Position numbers and translations under genes: made by a program. A stretch of DNA of 64,000 bases. Source: Haemophilus sp. Lineage in GTDB: Bacteria; Pseudomonadota; Gammaproteobacteria; Enterobacterales; Pasteurellaceae. Positions 42,493 through 51,119 of the stretch are shown piece after piece. The notes under the pieces are model-generated. The model did no database searches. It saw nothing but the letters and a program-made list of their open reading frames with translations, and had not been told where the DNA came from. The stretch spans positions 25,264-89,263 of the forward strand of contig JAHZCD010000004.1 of the NCBI GenBank assembly GCA_019423025.1. The letters are read 5' to 3'. Numbering within the stretch: the first letter of the stretch is position 1; each line of letters begins with the position of its first letter.

Positions 42493-42933
42493 TTAGGACA
42501 ACACTCTCAACAAAACAGGCTGAAATTCCGTTTGTTGGCCGAGTTTGTGGGTATATCGTTTAACCATCACAAAGGAAAGAGCGGTCAACATAAAGATTAA
42601 AATCGCACGGATGAGCTCATTTGCACTGATATAGCTAGAAAGCAATGTTGCAACCAATAGCGTGAAAAGCGGCACGATATACATTAACAATGCAGAAAAT
42701 AACATGGATTTTTCTTCTAGACCGATTTCTACCATTTGACCTGCACGGAGTGGCGTGATGGTTTCGAGCGGGAAGATATGTTCGCCTCGTTTTCCATTGA
42801 GTTCAGACAGGGAAGCTGTTCCACAGGCTTCTCTAGCCGAACAAGCTCCACAGGCGCTTTGTGATTGACATTTCACTTTAGCAAGGCCTGTTTCCGCATC
42901 ATAGCTCATCACAACGGCACTTTCTTTTAGCAT
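42493..42933 (-). CDS. rseC: SoxR-reducing system / sigma-E regulator protein RseC
   Basis: A 146-residue inner-membrane protein with a Cys-rich N-terminal part (CQSQSACGACSAREACG) and two membrane helices (LFSALLMYIVPLFTLLVATLL and AILIFMLTALSFVMV). Homologues influence SoxR reduction and sigma-E. It overlaps the rsmJ end by 7 nt. Confidence 0.9.
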   Translation of the reverse strand: MLKESAVVMSYDAETGLAKVKCQSQSACGACSAREACGTASLSELNGKRGEHIFPLETITPLRAGQMVEIGLEEKSMLFSALLMYIVPLFTLLVATLLSSYISANELIRAILIFMLTALSFVMVKRYTHKLGQQTEFQPVLLRVLS

Positions 42934-43694
42934 TTTGCTTCTCCCATATAAATATCAAAGCGGTGATTTTTGGTTTCACGACTAACATGGGGCGCTTTTT
43001 GCGCTAAAAATTCCGCATAGTCAGGACGTTTTACCACCACACGTTTACGGGCTAATTGTAACGCAGGTGTCAAGAGTTCATCGGCATCCAAATCGGCACC
43101 AACCAAATGTTGGAATACACGCATTTCTTTTTTGACTAGGGCGGATTTTTGCTTGTGCGGATACATTGGATCTAAATACACCACATCGGCACTATCGATT
43201 TGTGGATTAAGTTCGGCAATATGATGAACATTTAGTAAGCGCATATTTTGTTGCATCATTTCACCTATTTCTGCATCCTGATAAGCGCGGTTGAGGCCAT
43301 CCTGCAATAGTAAATATACTACCGGATGACGCTCCACTAAACGCACTTGGCAACCGATAGAAGCTAAAACAAACGCATCTCGACCAAGTCCTGCTGTGGC
43401 ATCAATCACGCTCGGCAATTCTGCACCCTTAATACCTACAGCTTTGGCAATAGCTTCGCCACGTCCACCACCAAATTTACGACGATGCGCCATCGCACCA
43501 GCTACGAAATCTACAAACACATCGCCCAACTTGGGTTCATCCAGTTTGCGTAGGGCTAGGTGAGTTTCAGTTTGCACCAATGCAAGTGGGCTTTCAGTAC
43601 AATGCTCGATACCAAGAGGGGCGCAAAGTGCGGTCAATTCTGACAATGTTCCGGCTTCGGCAAGCAGTTGAATTTTTATTTTTTCACCAGCCAT
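42927..43694 (-). CDS. rsmJ: 16S rRNA m2G1516 methyltransferase RsmJ
   Basis: SAM-dependent methyltransferase of 255 residues (YhiQ). The SAM loop is VIDATAGLGRDAFVLAS, and the catalytic region holds VVYLDPMYPHKQKSA. It overlaps the trmA end by 19 nt and the rseC start by 7 nt, so the three genes form one unit. Confidence 0.95.
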   Translation of the reverse strand: MAGEKIKIQLLAEAGTLSELTALCAPLGIEHCTESPLALVQTETHLALRKLDEPKLGDVFVDFVAGAMAHRRKFGGGRGEAIAKAVGIKGAELPSVIDATAGLGRDAFVLASIGCQVRLVERHPVVYLLLQDGLNRAYQDAEIGEMMQQNMRLLNVHHIAELNPQIDSADVVYLDPMYPHKQKSALVKKEMRVFQHLVGADLDADELLTPALQLARKRVVVKRPDYAEFLAQKAPHVSRETKNHRFDIYMGEAKC

Positions 43695-44767
43695 ACGCCG
43701 CTTTCCATATGATCTGTGTAAGGGAATTGATCAAACAGCGCCGCTTTTTCAATGCGGTGGGTTTGGCTTAGGGTTTGCAAATTCTCACAAAGGGTATGTG
43801 GGTTGCAGGAAATATACAAAATACGATCGTAATTTTGCACCAGTTTTACCGTGTCAGGGTCAAGCCCTGCTCGTGGTGGATCAACAAAAATCGTATTGCA
43901 TTGATAGGCTTTTAAATCAATGCCTTTTAAGCGATTAAACTCACGTACACCATTCATTGCTTGGGTAAATTCTTCTGCCGACATACGGATAATTTGCAGA
44001 TTATCTATACCATTTTCCGCAATATTAAATTGTGCGGCAGCCACGGATGGCTTGGCAATTTCAGTAGCAAGCACTTTACGGAAGTTTTGTGCAAGGGTGA
44101 TAGAGAAATTGCCGTTACCACAATACAGCTCTAATAAATCGCCTTGAGAACCTTGAGTGCAATCAATCGCCCATTCCAACATCTTGCAATTTACCGCTGC
44201 ATTAGGTTGAGTGAAACTGTTTTCCACTTGGCGATAAACATAATTGCGCCCTTTCACCGGTAACACTTCATCGACAAAATCCTGCTCTAAACAGATTTTT
44301 TGTTTACTCGCACGACCAATCAGCTGCACATCAAAACCAAGTTGTTGTAATTCTTCTTTTAAGCGTGTAGCAGCGCTTTGCCATTCTTCCGTAAGTTGCT
44401 TGTGGTAAAGCAGGCTTACAATAATCTTATTGCTGAGCGTGCTCAAATAATCAATTTGGAACAGTTTTTTATGTAATACTTCCTGCGTTTTTAACAACGG
44501 CAATAAGGTTTTCATCATGCGATTGATCAGTTCGCTGGCAATTGGGAATTCATCCACTCGATAACGCTGCAAGGTGCTTTGATCAAACATGATGTGATAA
44601 AAATCGCCTTTATCATGCCAAATACGAAATTCCGCACGCATCCGATAATGGCTAGTCGGTGAATCAAACACGGCTATTTCTGGGGCGTTAAAAGGCTGCA
44701 AAAGTGCGGTTAGTTTTTCAGTCTTTTTTTGCAGGAGTTCGGTATATTGGGAAATGGGTAGTTGCAT
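43676..44767 (-). CDS. trmA: tRNA m5U54 methyltransferase TrmA
   Basis: Makes ribothymidine at position 54 of tRNAs. It is 363 residues without a TRAM domain. The SAM-binding block is DLLELYCGNGNFSITLA, the DPPRAGLD motif is present, and the catalytic Cys is in YISCNPHTL. First gene of the minus-strand trmA-rsmJ-rseC unit. Confidence 0.97.
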   Translation of the reverse strand: MQLPISQYTELLQKKTEKLTALLQPFNAPEIAVFDSPTSHYRMRAEFRIWHDKGDFYHIMFDQSTLQRYRVDEFPIASELINRMMKTLLPLLKTQEVLHKKLFQIDYLSTLSNKIIVSLLYHKQLTEEWQSAATRLKEELQQLGFDVQLIGRASKQKICLEQDFVDEVLPVKGRNYVYRQVENSFTQPNAAVNCKMLEWAIDCTQGSQGDLLELYCGNGNFSITLAQNFRKVLATEIAKPSVAAAQFNIAENGIDNLQIIRMSAEEFTQAMNGVREFNRLKGIDLKAYQCNTIFVDPPRAGLDPDTVKLVQNYDRILYISCNPHTLCENLQTLSQTHRIEKAALFDQFPYTDHMESGVWLVKK

Positions 44768-44827
44768 TGATGTTTACGTTTGAATGATAAATATCCCACA
44801 GCCCTTGGCAAGCATGGGGATTGAGTA

Positions 44828-44860
44828 AAAAAGCAAAAGGCAAGCTTCTGCCTGCCTTTT
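44828..44860 (-). terminator. maoP terminator
   Basis: An 8-bp stem AAAAGGCA/TGCCTTTT with a 10-nt loop; T-rich after it on the minus strand. Confidence 0.75.
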
Positions 44861-44868
44861 AAAATGTA

Positions 44869-45204
44869 TTATTCGCCAGAATAATCTTCGCCGCCAGAAG
44901 CCGCTTCGCTCACATCACCTGATAAGGTGTAAACACGTTTTGTTGTGTTAATGCGAGTACGATATTTATTCCACGTTTTTTCGAAGAAAGTTTCCGGCGC
45001 ACGTTCACCACGGCAAAAAGCAACAAATTCTTTTTCTTCTTTTGTCGTCGGCTTGCGCTCGCCTGAATCTAATGCTTTAAACGCTTGGCCATATTGCTCT
45101 AATACTTGGGATTCTTTGATTGTATAATCACCGTGACGGGAAAATCCGCGTGGGTAGTTTTTGTCGTCAAAAAAACGACGAGTAACACTGAAACTAGCAG
45201 CCAT
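44869..45204 (-). CDS. maoP: Ori macrodomain protein MaoP (DUF413)
   Basis: A 111-residue soluble protein (YifE) with the family N terminus RRFFDDKNYPRGFSRHGDYT and the later block KYRTRINTTKRVYTLSGD. In E. coli MaoP with the site maoS constrains the Ori macrodomain. Here it lies about 30 kb from oriC, which agrees with that role. Confidence 0.92.
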   Translation of the reverse strand: MAASFSVTRRFFDDKNYPRGFSRHGDYTIKESQVLEQYGQAFKALDSGERKPTTKEEKEFVAFCRGERAPETFFEKTWNKYRTRINTTKRVYTLSGDVSEAASGGEDYSGE

Positions 45205-45259
45205 AATATCATCTCTCTTCTTTATATTTAAAAACGGCAGGCATTAAACCAATTTTTTT

Positions 45260-45865
45260 TTATTTTTGCAATAAACCTTTCACGGTTTCTACATAATCTT
45301 TGACGAAATCGTCGTAATTTAAGCCTTCAGGGTTTACACGATATTTGCCATTGACATAGAAATCAGGTACGCCACGTACTTGAAACTGCTCCGCTGCATT
45401 TACTTGTTTATTCACTAAACCGTTTACAGCAAAGCTGTTGATGTTGTTATCAAATTGTTCAGCTGTAACCCCGTTATCAATGAAGATTTTGCGAATATCG
45501 TCCATTGAGCTTAATTTATCTTGTTGTGCTGCTTCAAATAAAGGCGCTTTTACTTTGCTTTCTGCACCGAGTGCCATCGCTAATGCCCATGCACGAGTAA
45601 GGTTTTCAGATTGACGACCTAAGAAGTTAACATGATATTGTTTAAATTCAGTGCCTTGTGGTAAGCTTTCTGCAACTTGTTTTGGAATGTGGTATTCCAT
45701 TTCAAAGGCATAGCAATGTGGGCAGTAGAAAGAGAAAAACTCAATCACTTCTGGTTGTGCAGAAGCCGTTTGACTCACTTGAACGTATTGTTTACCTTCT
45801 TCTAGATTAGCTGCGAATGCATTAAATGAAAATAAAGCACCGAGTAAAAATAAAACTTTTTTCAT
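45260..45865 (-). CDS. dsbA: Thiol:disulfide interchange protein DsbA
   Basis: Periplasmic oxidase of 201 residues with a Sec signal (MKKVLFLLGALFSFNAFA), thioredoxin-like active site C48-P-H-C51 and the cis-proline loop RGVPDFYVNG. It lies 9 nt behind yihD on the same strand. Confidence 0.97.
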   Translation of the reverse strand: MKKVLFLLGALFSFNAFAANLEEGKQYVQVSQTASAQPEVIEFFSFYCPHCYAFEMEYHIPKQVAESLPQGTEFKQYHVNFLGRQSENLTRAWALAMALGAESKVKAPLFEAAQQDKLSSMDDIRKIFIDNGVTAEQFDNNINSFAVNGLVNKQVNAAEQFQVRGVPDFYVNGKYRVNPEGLNYDDFVKDYVETVKGLLQK

Positions 45866-45874
45866 TTGTTTTCC

Positions 45875-46141
45875 TTATTTAATAATTCCGCGTGCTTTTA
45901 ACAAGGCGGTTTTAAAATCTTCTTCATAATCTTTTTTGATGCCAGGGATTGGCTCAAGTTTATCTGTGCCGTGCATTTTTAAATGATAAATAATTACTTC
46001 ATCAGATAATTCTGCTACGGGTTTATCAAAACCTGCTTCATCAGCAATTTTTTGCAAAATTTGTAACAAGCTCAGATCTGGGTCTTTAGACCAATAAGGT
46101 TGTAAAAGTTCCAATACTTCATTTAAACGCTTACATTTCAT
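45875..46141 (-). CDS. yihD: DUF1040 protein YihD
   Basis: An 88-residue soluble protein of unknown function found beside dsbA in enterobacteria and Haemophilus (MKCKRLNEVLELLQPYWSKD at the N terminus, EVIIYHLKMHG in the middle). It is divergent from mobA and probably shares a promoter with dsbA. Confidence 0.9.
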   Translation of the reverse strand: MKCKRLNEVLELLQPYWSKDPDLSLLQILQKIADEAGFDKPVAELSDEVIIYHLKMHGTDKLEPIPGIKKDYEEDFKTALLKARGIIK

Positions 46142-46207
46142 TGCTATTTCCTTTTAAATGGAGAAAAATAAGGGTAGATCATACTTCAAATAAGGCAATA
46201 AGAAAAC

Positions 46208-46774
46208 ATGAAATACACAATAAGTGCGGTTATTTTGGCGGGAGGAAAAGCGCGGAGGATGAATGGTGCAGATAAAGGCTTACAGCTTTTACAAAATAAA
46301 CCATTAATTAGCCATGTGATTGAACGCTTACAACCTCAAGTGGTTGATATTTCTATCAATGCTAATCGTCACCACATAGAATATGCACAATGGGGTTTTC
46401 CCGTATTTTCAGATGAATTGCCTGATTTTCAGGGACCGTTGAGTGGTATGTTGACGGCACTCGAAAAAGCTAAAACAGATTTTGTACTTTTTGTGCCTTG
46501 CGATAGCCCATATTTCCCTCCAAATTTATTAGAAAAACTAAAAAGTGCGGTTAAAAATGACCGCACTTTAATGGCTTATGCAAAAGATAAAGAGCGTGAG
46601 CACCCGACATTTTGTTTGATGTCCGTTCAGCTTAAAGAGAAGTTACGCGCTTATTTAAATGAAGGCGAACGTCGTTTATTACAATTTATGAACAAAAATG
46701 GCGCGGTTGCTGTCCAATTTGACGAACAAGAAGGACGATTTGTAAATTTTAATACCTTAGAAGATTTACAATAA
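46208..46774 (+). CDS. mobA: Molybdenum cofactor guanylyltransferase
   Basis: Couples GMP to molybdopterin for the bis-MGD cofactor of Haemophilus reductases. It is 188 residues with the nucleotidyltransferase loop LAGGKARRMNGADKGLQLL and the metal motif FVPCDSPYFP. The gene contains an inverted pair of exact uptake sequences (46541-46569), encoding KSAVKNDRTLM. Confidence 0.95.
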   Translation: MKYTISAVILAGGKARRMNGADKGLQLLQNKPLISHVIERLQPQVVDISINANRHHIEYAQWGFPVFSDELPDFQGPLSGMLTALEKAKTDFVLFVPCDSPYFPPNLLEKLKSAVKNDRTLMAYAKDKEREHPTFCLMSVQLKEKLRAYLNEGERRLLQFMNKNGAVAVQFDEQEGRFVNFNTLEDLQ

Positions 46775-46855
46775 ATTATTTGTTAAACCTTGAATTTTGC
46801 AAAAAATTCTCCATTATTGCAGTGTTTACTTTCTATTTTATTGAGGAACTTTATT

Positions 46856-47704
46856 ATGATGCGAATCCTTTTATTTTTAGCTACTAACTTTGCTGTAATG
46901 CTTGTGTTAGGGATTATTTTAAATGTGACCGGTATTGCAGGAAATAGTACAGGTGGCATTTTAATTATGGCGATGCTTTTCGGTTTTGCCGGATCGTTGA
47001 TTTCATTATTTTTATCAAAAACCATGGCATTGCGCTCTGTGGGGGCAGAAGTGATTACCGAACCACGTAATCAAGCGGAACGTTGGTTGGTTGAAACGGT
47101 ACGTCGTCAAGCACAGCAAGCTGGTATCCCAATGCCAGATGTGGCGATCTACCATTCTAATGATGCGAATGCTTTTGCTACGGGTGCGACTAAAAACAAT
47201 TCTTTAGTGGCGATTAGTACAGGCTTATTAAACTCCATGACGGAAGAGGAAGCTGAAGCAGTATTGGCTCATGAGGTCTCACACATCGCGAACGGTGATA
47301 TGGTGACCATGACTTTATTGCAGGGCGTATTGAATACCTTCGTGATTTTCTTATCTCGCGTAATTGCTAATGTGGTGGCGAGCTCCCGTAATGGTGATGA
47401 AGAAAGCCGTAGTTCAGGTATTTACTTCTTAGTCTCAATGGTGTTAGAAATCTTGTTTGGTATTTTAGCGAGCATTATCGCGATGTGGTTCTCACGCTAT
47501 CGCGAATATCGCGCAGATGCAGGTTCTGCACAACTTGTTGGTAAAGAAAAAATGATTGCGGCATTACAACGTTTACAACAAATTCATGAGCCGCAAGAGA
47601 TGGAAGGTTCACTTAATGCTTTTATGATTAACGGCAAACGTAGCGAACTCTTTATGAGCCATCCTCCGCTTGAAAAACGTATCGAAGCATTACGTAGTTT
47701 ATAA
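46856..47704 (+). CDS. htpX: Inner-membrane zinc protease HtpX
   Basis: M48 metalloprotease of membrane quality control, 282 residues. Two N-terminal membrane helices are followed by the zinc motif HEVSH with the third ligand in YREYRADAGSA. Two more hydrophobic segments lie between. The ATG at 46856 is preceded by GAGGA; a frame back to 46790 has no such site. Confidence 0.95.
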   Translation: MMRILLFLATNFAVMLVLGIILNVTGIAGNSTGGILIMAMLFGFAGSLISLFLSKTMALRSVGAEVITEPRNQAERWLVETVRRQAQQAGIPMPDVAIYHSNDANAFATGATKNNSLVAISTGLLNSMTEEEAEAVLAHEVSHIANGDMVTMTLLQGVLNTFVIFLSRVIANVVASSRNGDEESRSSGIYFLVSMVLEILFGILASIIAMWFSRYREYRADAGSAQLVGKEKMIAALQRLQQIHEPQEMEGSLNAFMINGKRSELFMSHPPLEKRIEALRSL

Positions 47705-47716
47705 AAGATAAAAAAT

Positions 47717-47748
47717 AAAGGGCTAAATGTAATATTTAGCCCTTTTTA
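47717..47748 (+). terminator. htpX terminator
   Basis: A 12-bp perfect stem AAAGGGCTAAAT/ATTTAGCCCTTT with a 5-nt loop and a T-run; it lies next to the convergent pepD stop. Confidence 0.92.
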
Positions 47749-47756
47749 TTTGTAGA

Positions 47757-49205
47757 TTATTTAATATCCGCTAAGACTTTAGTGAGTAATTCCCAGTACG
47801 TTTGTACTGTTGAAATTTGGACTTTTTCATCTGGCGAATGCGCATTGCGAATAGTTGGCCCCACAGAAATCATATCAATATTTGGATAATGTTCTTTCAA
47901 TAAGCCACATTCAAGCCCTGCATGAATCACTTTAATAACCGGCTCTTTGCCAAGCACTTCTGCATAATGTTTTTTCATTAAGGCTAAAATTGCCGTGTCG
48001 TTTACCGGTTTCCAACCAGGGTAAGAACCTGAGAATTCAACCGTTGCACCAGTGAGTTCAGCGAGTGAAGTTAAGGTTTCTTCTACATACTCTTTACCAC
48101 TTTCAATAAGCGAGCGAATAAGAATCGTACCTTTGATTTTGTCTTCAAGAGTTTTTAATACACCAATGCTCAATGAGCTTTCCACGACATTTTTGATGAC
48201 ATCACTGTTACGAATAACACCGTTTGGTAACACATTCAGTAAATTAATCACTTTTTTGGTGGTTTCAAGCGTGAAAGTTTGTTGTGGATTTTCAACTTGC
48301 TCAGCGGTTAAGGTTAAGTTAGGTTCAGCAATAGCGAGCTCTTCTTTCAATAAAACTTCAAAATTTTTAACCGCACTTTTTACGCTTTCTACATCATGAT
48401 TGAAGCAAATGGTTGCAGCGGCTTCACGTGGAATCGCATTACGAATTGAGCCACCACGAATTTCTGCAAGGGCAAAGTGCGGTTGATTTTGTGTAAGTTT
48501 TGCTAATAAGCGTGCTAATACTTTAATTGCATTCGCACGTGTGGTGTGAATATCACAACCAGAGTGACCGCCTCGTAAACCTTTTAAGTTAATTTGCAAA
48601 CTATGGCTGAATGAATTGCTTTCACGGTGAACAGGTAGTTCAACATTAGCATTCACCCCACCAGCACAACCAATATAGATTTCACCAATTTCTTCGGTAT
48701 CGGTATTAATTAAGATTTCTGATTTTAACCAGTTACGACGAAGATGTACGGCACCATCCATGCCGGTTTCTTCAGTCATGGTAAGTAACACTTCAAGTGG
48801 TGGATGTGCAATATCGGTACTTTCTAATACCGCTAAGGTAGAGGCTAAACCAATACCGTTATCCGCGCCAAGTGTCGTACCTTTTGCTTTTACCCAATCA
48901 CCGTCGATATAAGGGCGAATAGGGTCTTGGGTAAAATTATGCGGATTGCCTTCATTGGCTTGTGGCACCATATCTAAATGTGCCTGTAAGACAACAGGTT
49001 GGCTGTTTTCCATTCCGGCTGTAGCCGGTTTACGAATTAATACATTGCCGGCCTCATCACGTTCTGCAAAGAATTGTTTTTCTTTCGCCCAGTTGACAAT
49101 AAAAGTGGCGAGTGCATCTTCATGATGTGAAGGATGCGGAATCGTACAAATTTGATCAAACCATTTCCAAAGTAATTGCGGTTGTAATGTGGTAATTTCT
49201 GACAT
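47757..49205 (-). CDS. pepD: Aminoacyl-histidine dipeptidase (peptidase D)
   Basis: Cytosolic M20 zinc dipeptidase of 482 residues that cleaves Xaa-His dipeptides such as carnosine. The metal ligands lie in QAHLDMVPQ, LGADNGIG, TMTEETGMDG and NTDTEE; HAGLECGLL holds the last His. AAGGAACTCC lies before the ATG (GGAGTTCCTTATG on the coding strand). Confidence 0.96.
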   Translation of the reverse strand: MSEITTLQPQLLWKWFDQICTIPHPSHHEDALATFIVNWAKEKQFFAERDEAGNVLIRKPATAGMENSQPVVLQAHLDMVPQANEGNPHNFTQDPIRPYIDGDWVKAKGTTLGADNGIGLASTLAVLESTDIAHPPLEVLLTMTEETGMDGAVHLRRNWLKSEILINTDTEEIGEIYIGCAGGVNANVELPVHRESNSFSHSLQINLKGLRGGHSGCDIHTTRANAIKVLARLLAKLTQNQPHFALAEIRGGSIRNAIPREAAATICFNHDVESVKSAVKNFEVLLKEELAIAEPNLTLTAEQVENPQQTFTLETTKKVINLLNVLPNGVIRNSDVIKNVVESSLSIGVLKTLEDKIKGTILIRSLIESGKEYVEETLTSLAELTGATVEFSGSYPGWKPVNDTAILALMKKHYAEVLGKEPVIKVIHAGLECGLLKEHYPNIDMISVGPTIRNAHSPDEKVQISTVQTYWELLTKVLADIK

Positions 49206-49316
49206 AAGGAACTCCTTTTTTCATTAAAATTTTTGCGGAAATCATAGCATAAAACGCCATTTCAGGTTAAAATTCCGCAATTTTTTTATTTAGCGACAAA
49301 GTTTAAGGTATTTGTT

Positions 49317-49775
49317 ATGAGCGAAAAATATGTTGTGACTTGGGATATGTTCCAAATGCATGCCCGCAAATTAGCGGAACGTTTACTTCCTGCCACTCAG
49401 TGGAAAGGTATCATCGCAGTAAGTCGTGGTGGTTTATTCCCAGCAGCGGTACTTGCTCGCGAATTAAATATTCGTTTCGTGGAAACCGTGTGTATTGCGA
49501 GTTACGATCACGATGAACAAGGTGCATTAAAAGTATTACACCGAGCAGATGGTGATGGTGAAGGTATGATCGTGGTAGACGATTTGGTAGATACCGGCAA
49601 CACTGCTCGTGCAATTCGTGAAATGTATCCGAAAGCAAAATTTGTCACAGTATTCGCAAAACCAGCAGGTGCTGAGTTAGTGGATGATTACGTGATTGAT
49701 ATTCCACAAAATACTTGGATTGAACAACCTTGGGATTTAGGTTTAACTTTTGTGCCACCATTAGCAAGAAAATAA
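49317..49775 (+). CDS. gpt: Xanthine-guanine phosphoribosyltransferase
   Basis: Purine salvage enzyme of 152 residues. The PRPP loop is MIVVDDLVDTGNTAR, and IIAVSRGGLFPAAVLARELN and the C-terminal WDLGLTFVPP match E. coli Gpt. Confidence 0.97.
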   Translation: MSEKYVVTWDMFQMHARKLAERLLPATQWKGIIAVSRGGLFPAAVLARELNIRFVETVCIASYDHDEQGALKVLHRADGDGEGMIVVDDLVDTGNTARAIREMYPKAKFVTVFAKPAGAELVDDYVIDIPQNTWIEQPWDLGLTFVPPLARK

Positions 49776-49798
49776 TAAAACCTAAATATAAAATTTTG

Positions 49799-49829
49799 TT
49801 ACGCCGGTGCTTTTATAGTTCCGGCGTAA
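49799..49829 (+). terminator. Hairpin after gpt
   Basis: A 9-bp stem TTACGCCGG/CCGGCGTAA with a 13-nt loop. No T-run follows, so it may be a weak terminator or a 3' stability element. Confidence 0.5.
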
Positions 49830-49854
49830 TAATTATGACCAATTTATTTTGATT

Positions 49855-51084
49855 ATGAATAATATGGACGCACAAAAAGCGCTAGAGCGATCTTACGTTT
49901 CCTCACTTGAAAATAAAGAATATGATGAAGCAGTCAAGCTGGCTGAAACGCTTTGCTTACTTGATCCTAATAATCCCGAATACTCTCATAAAATTGCTTA
50001 TGTTTATTTGCAACAATTAAAATGGGAAGAGGCAATTGAGGCAGAATTAAAAACATTAAAAATAGATGCGCAATATATTCCGGCTTTAGATTTATTGGCA
50101 CATGCTTATGGTGCACTAGATGATTGGGAGCGCTCAGGTTTTTATGGTAGTTTAGCCCTTGAGTTGAAAGATAAAGCTATTCCCGTTCCAACACAGGAAA
50201 TGGTTCCTGCGTCTGCGCCTAAAAATGGTAAGCGAATTATCGCATTTTCTTTATTTGGTAATAACTCCAAATATATTGAGCCGGCTGTATTAAATACGCA
50301 AGTTTCTCCGATGTTATTCCCAGGTTGGGTATGCCGTTTTTATGTAGATGATTCAGTTTCTCCTGAAGCGATTCAACGATTAAAAAATAATGGTGCGGAA
50401 GTAGTTTATGTCACTTCACCTGTGAATAAATGGCCTGGTGCAATGTGGCGTTTTCTTGCAATTAATGATCCCGAAGCTGAGTATGTGATCTTCCGTGATG
50501 CTGACTCAGTAGTTTCTCACCGAGAAGCAGAAGCCGTGGCCGAATGGATTGAAAGTGGTCATTCATTCCATACAATGCGTGATTCTGGCTCCCATACCGC
50601 ACTTATTTTAGCGGGGATGTGGGGGGCTAAAGCTGGTGCGGTGCCAGATATGGAAGCAAGAATTCAATGTTTTGTTGATAAGGGATATGACTCTCGCCAT
50701 TTTGCCGATCAGGATTTCCTTGCTGAAGACTTGTGGGGTTATATTCGCCAAGATGTATTTTCGCATGATAGAGTATTTAACTTCTGTAATGCAAAACCTT
50801 TCCCTGGGGAGTTTTACCCTCATTACCAAATTGCGCATTGCGAAGGGGCAAGCAGTTTTGATGCGAAAACCTCTTTTGAAGAAGGAAGCAAAGTCAGATG
50901 GACGTTATATTCAAAAATATCGCCTATGGTGAATGTCGATTATTCCTTTATTCGTGTGCCTGAATTTAAAGTTTGCAGCTATGAAACTATCGTAGAGAAT
51001 GGTCGATTTGAAGCATCAATACCAAGACGTTATGGATTCGCTTTTAAAGAAGGCTTAGCTAGAATAGATATTAAAAAAGCCTAA
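49855..51084 (+). CDS. TPR protein with GT-A-like glycosyltransferase domain
   Basis: A 409-residue protein that I cannot name. Residues about 5-110 form three TPR-like helix pairs (DEAVKLAETLCLLDPNNPEY, WEEAIEAELKTLKIDAQYIP). From about 125 a Rossmann-like domain starts RIIAFSLFGNNSKYIEPAVL and holds the metal-binding FRDADSVVS (DAD at 215-217) and MWGAKAGAVPDME, as in GT-A enzymes. It may modify a cell-surface glycan or a protein; the TPR part would hold the acceptor. There is no membrane helix or signal peptide. Ribosome binding sites are weak at both candidate ATGs (49855, 49864). It is 35 nt upstream of dnaE. Confidence 0.65.
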   Translation: MNNMDAQKALERSYVSSLENKEYDEAVKLAETLCLLDPNNPEYSHKIAYVYLQQLKWEEAIEAELKTLKIDAQYIPALDLLAHAYGALDDWERSGFYGSLALELKDKAIPVPTQEMVPASAPKNGKRIIAFSLFGNNSKYIEPAVLNTQVSPMLFPGWVCRFYVDDSVSPEAIQRLKNNGAEVVYVTSPVNKWPGAMWRFLAINDPEAEYVIFRDADSVVSHREAEAVAEWIESGHSFHTMRDSGSHTALILAGMWGAKAGAVPDMEARIQCFVDKGYDSRHFADQDFLAEDLWGYIRQDVFSHDRVFNFCNAKPFPGEFYPHYQIAHCEGASSFDAKTSFEEGSKVRWTLYSKISPMVNVDYSFIRVPEFKVCSYETIVENGRFEASIPRRYGFAFKEGLARIDIKKA

Positions 51085-51119
51085 GTTATCTGTTTTAACT
51101 ATCAACATAAGGATTATTA

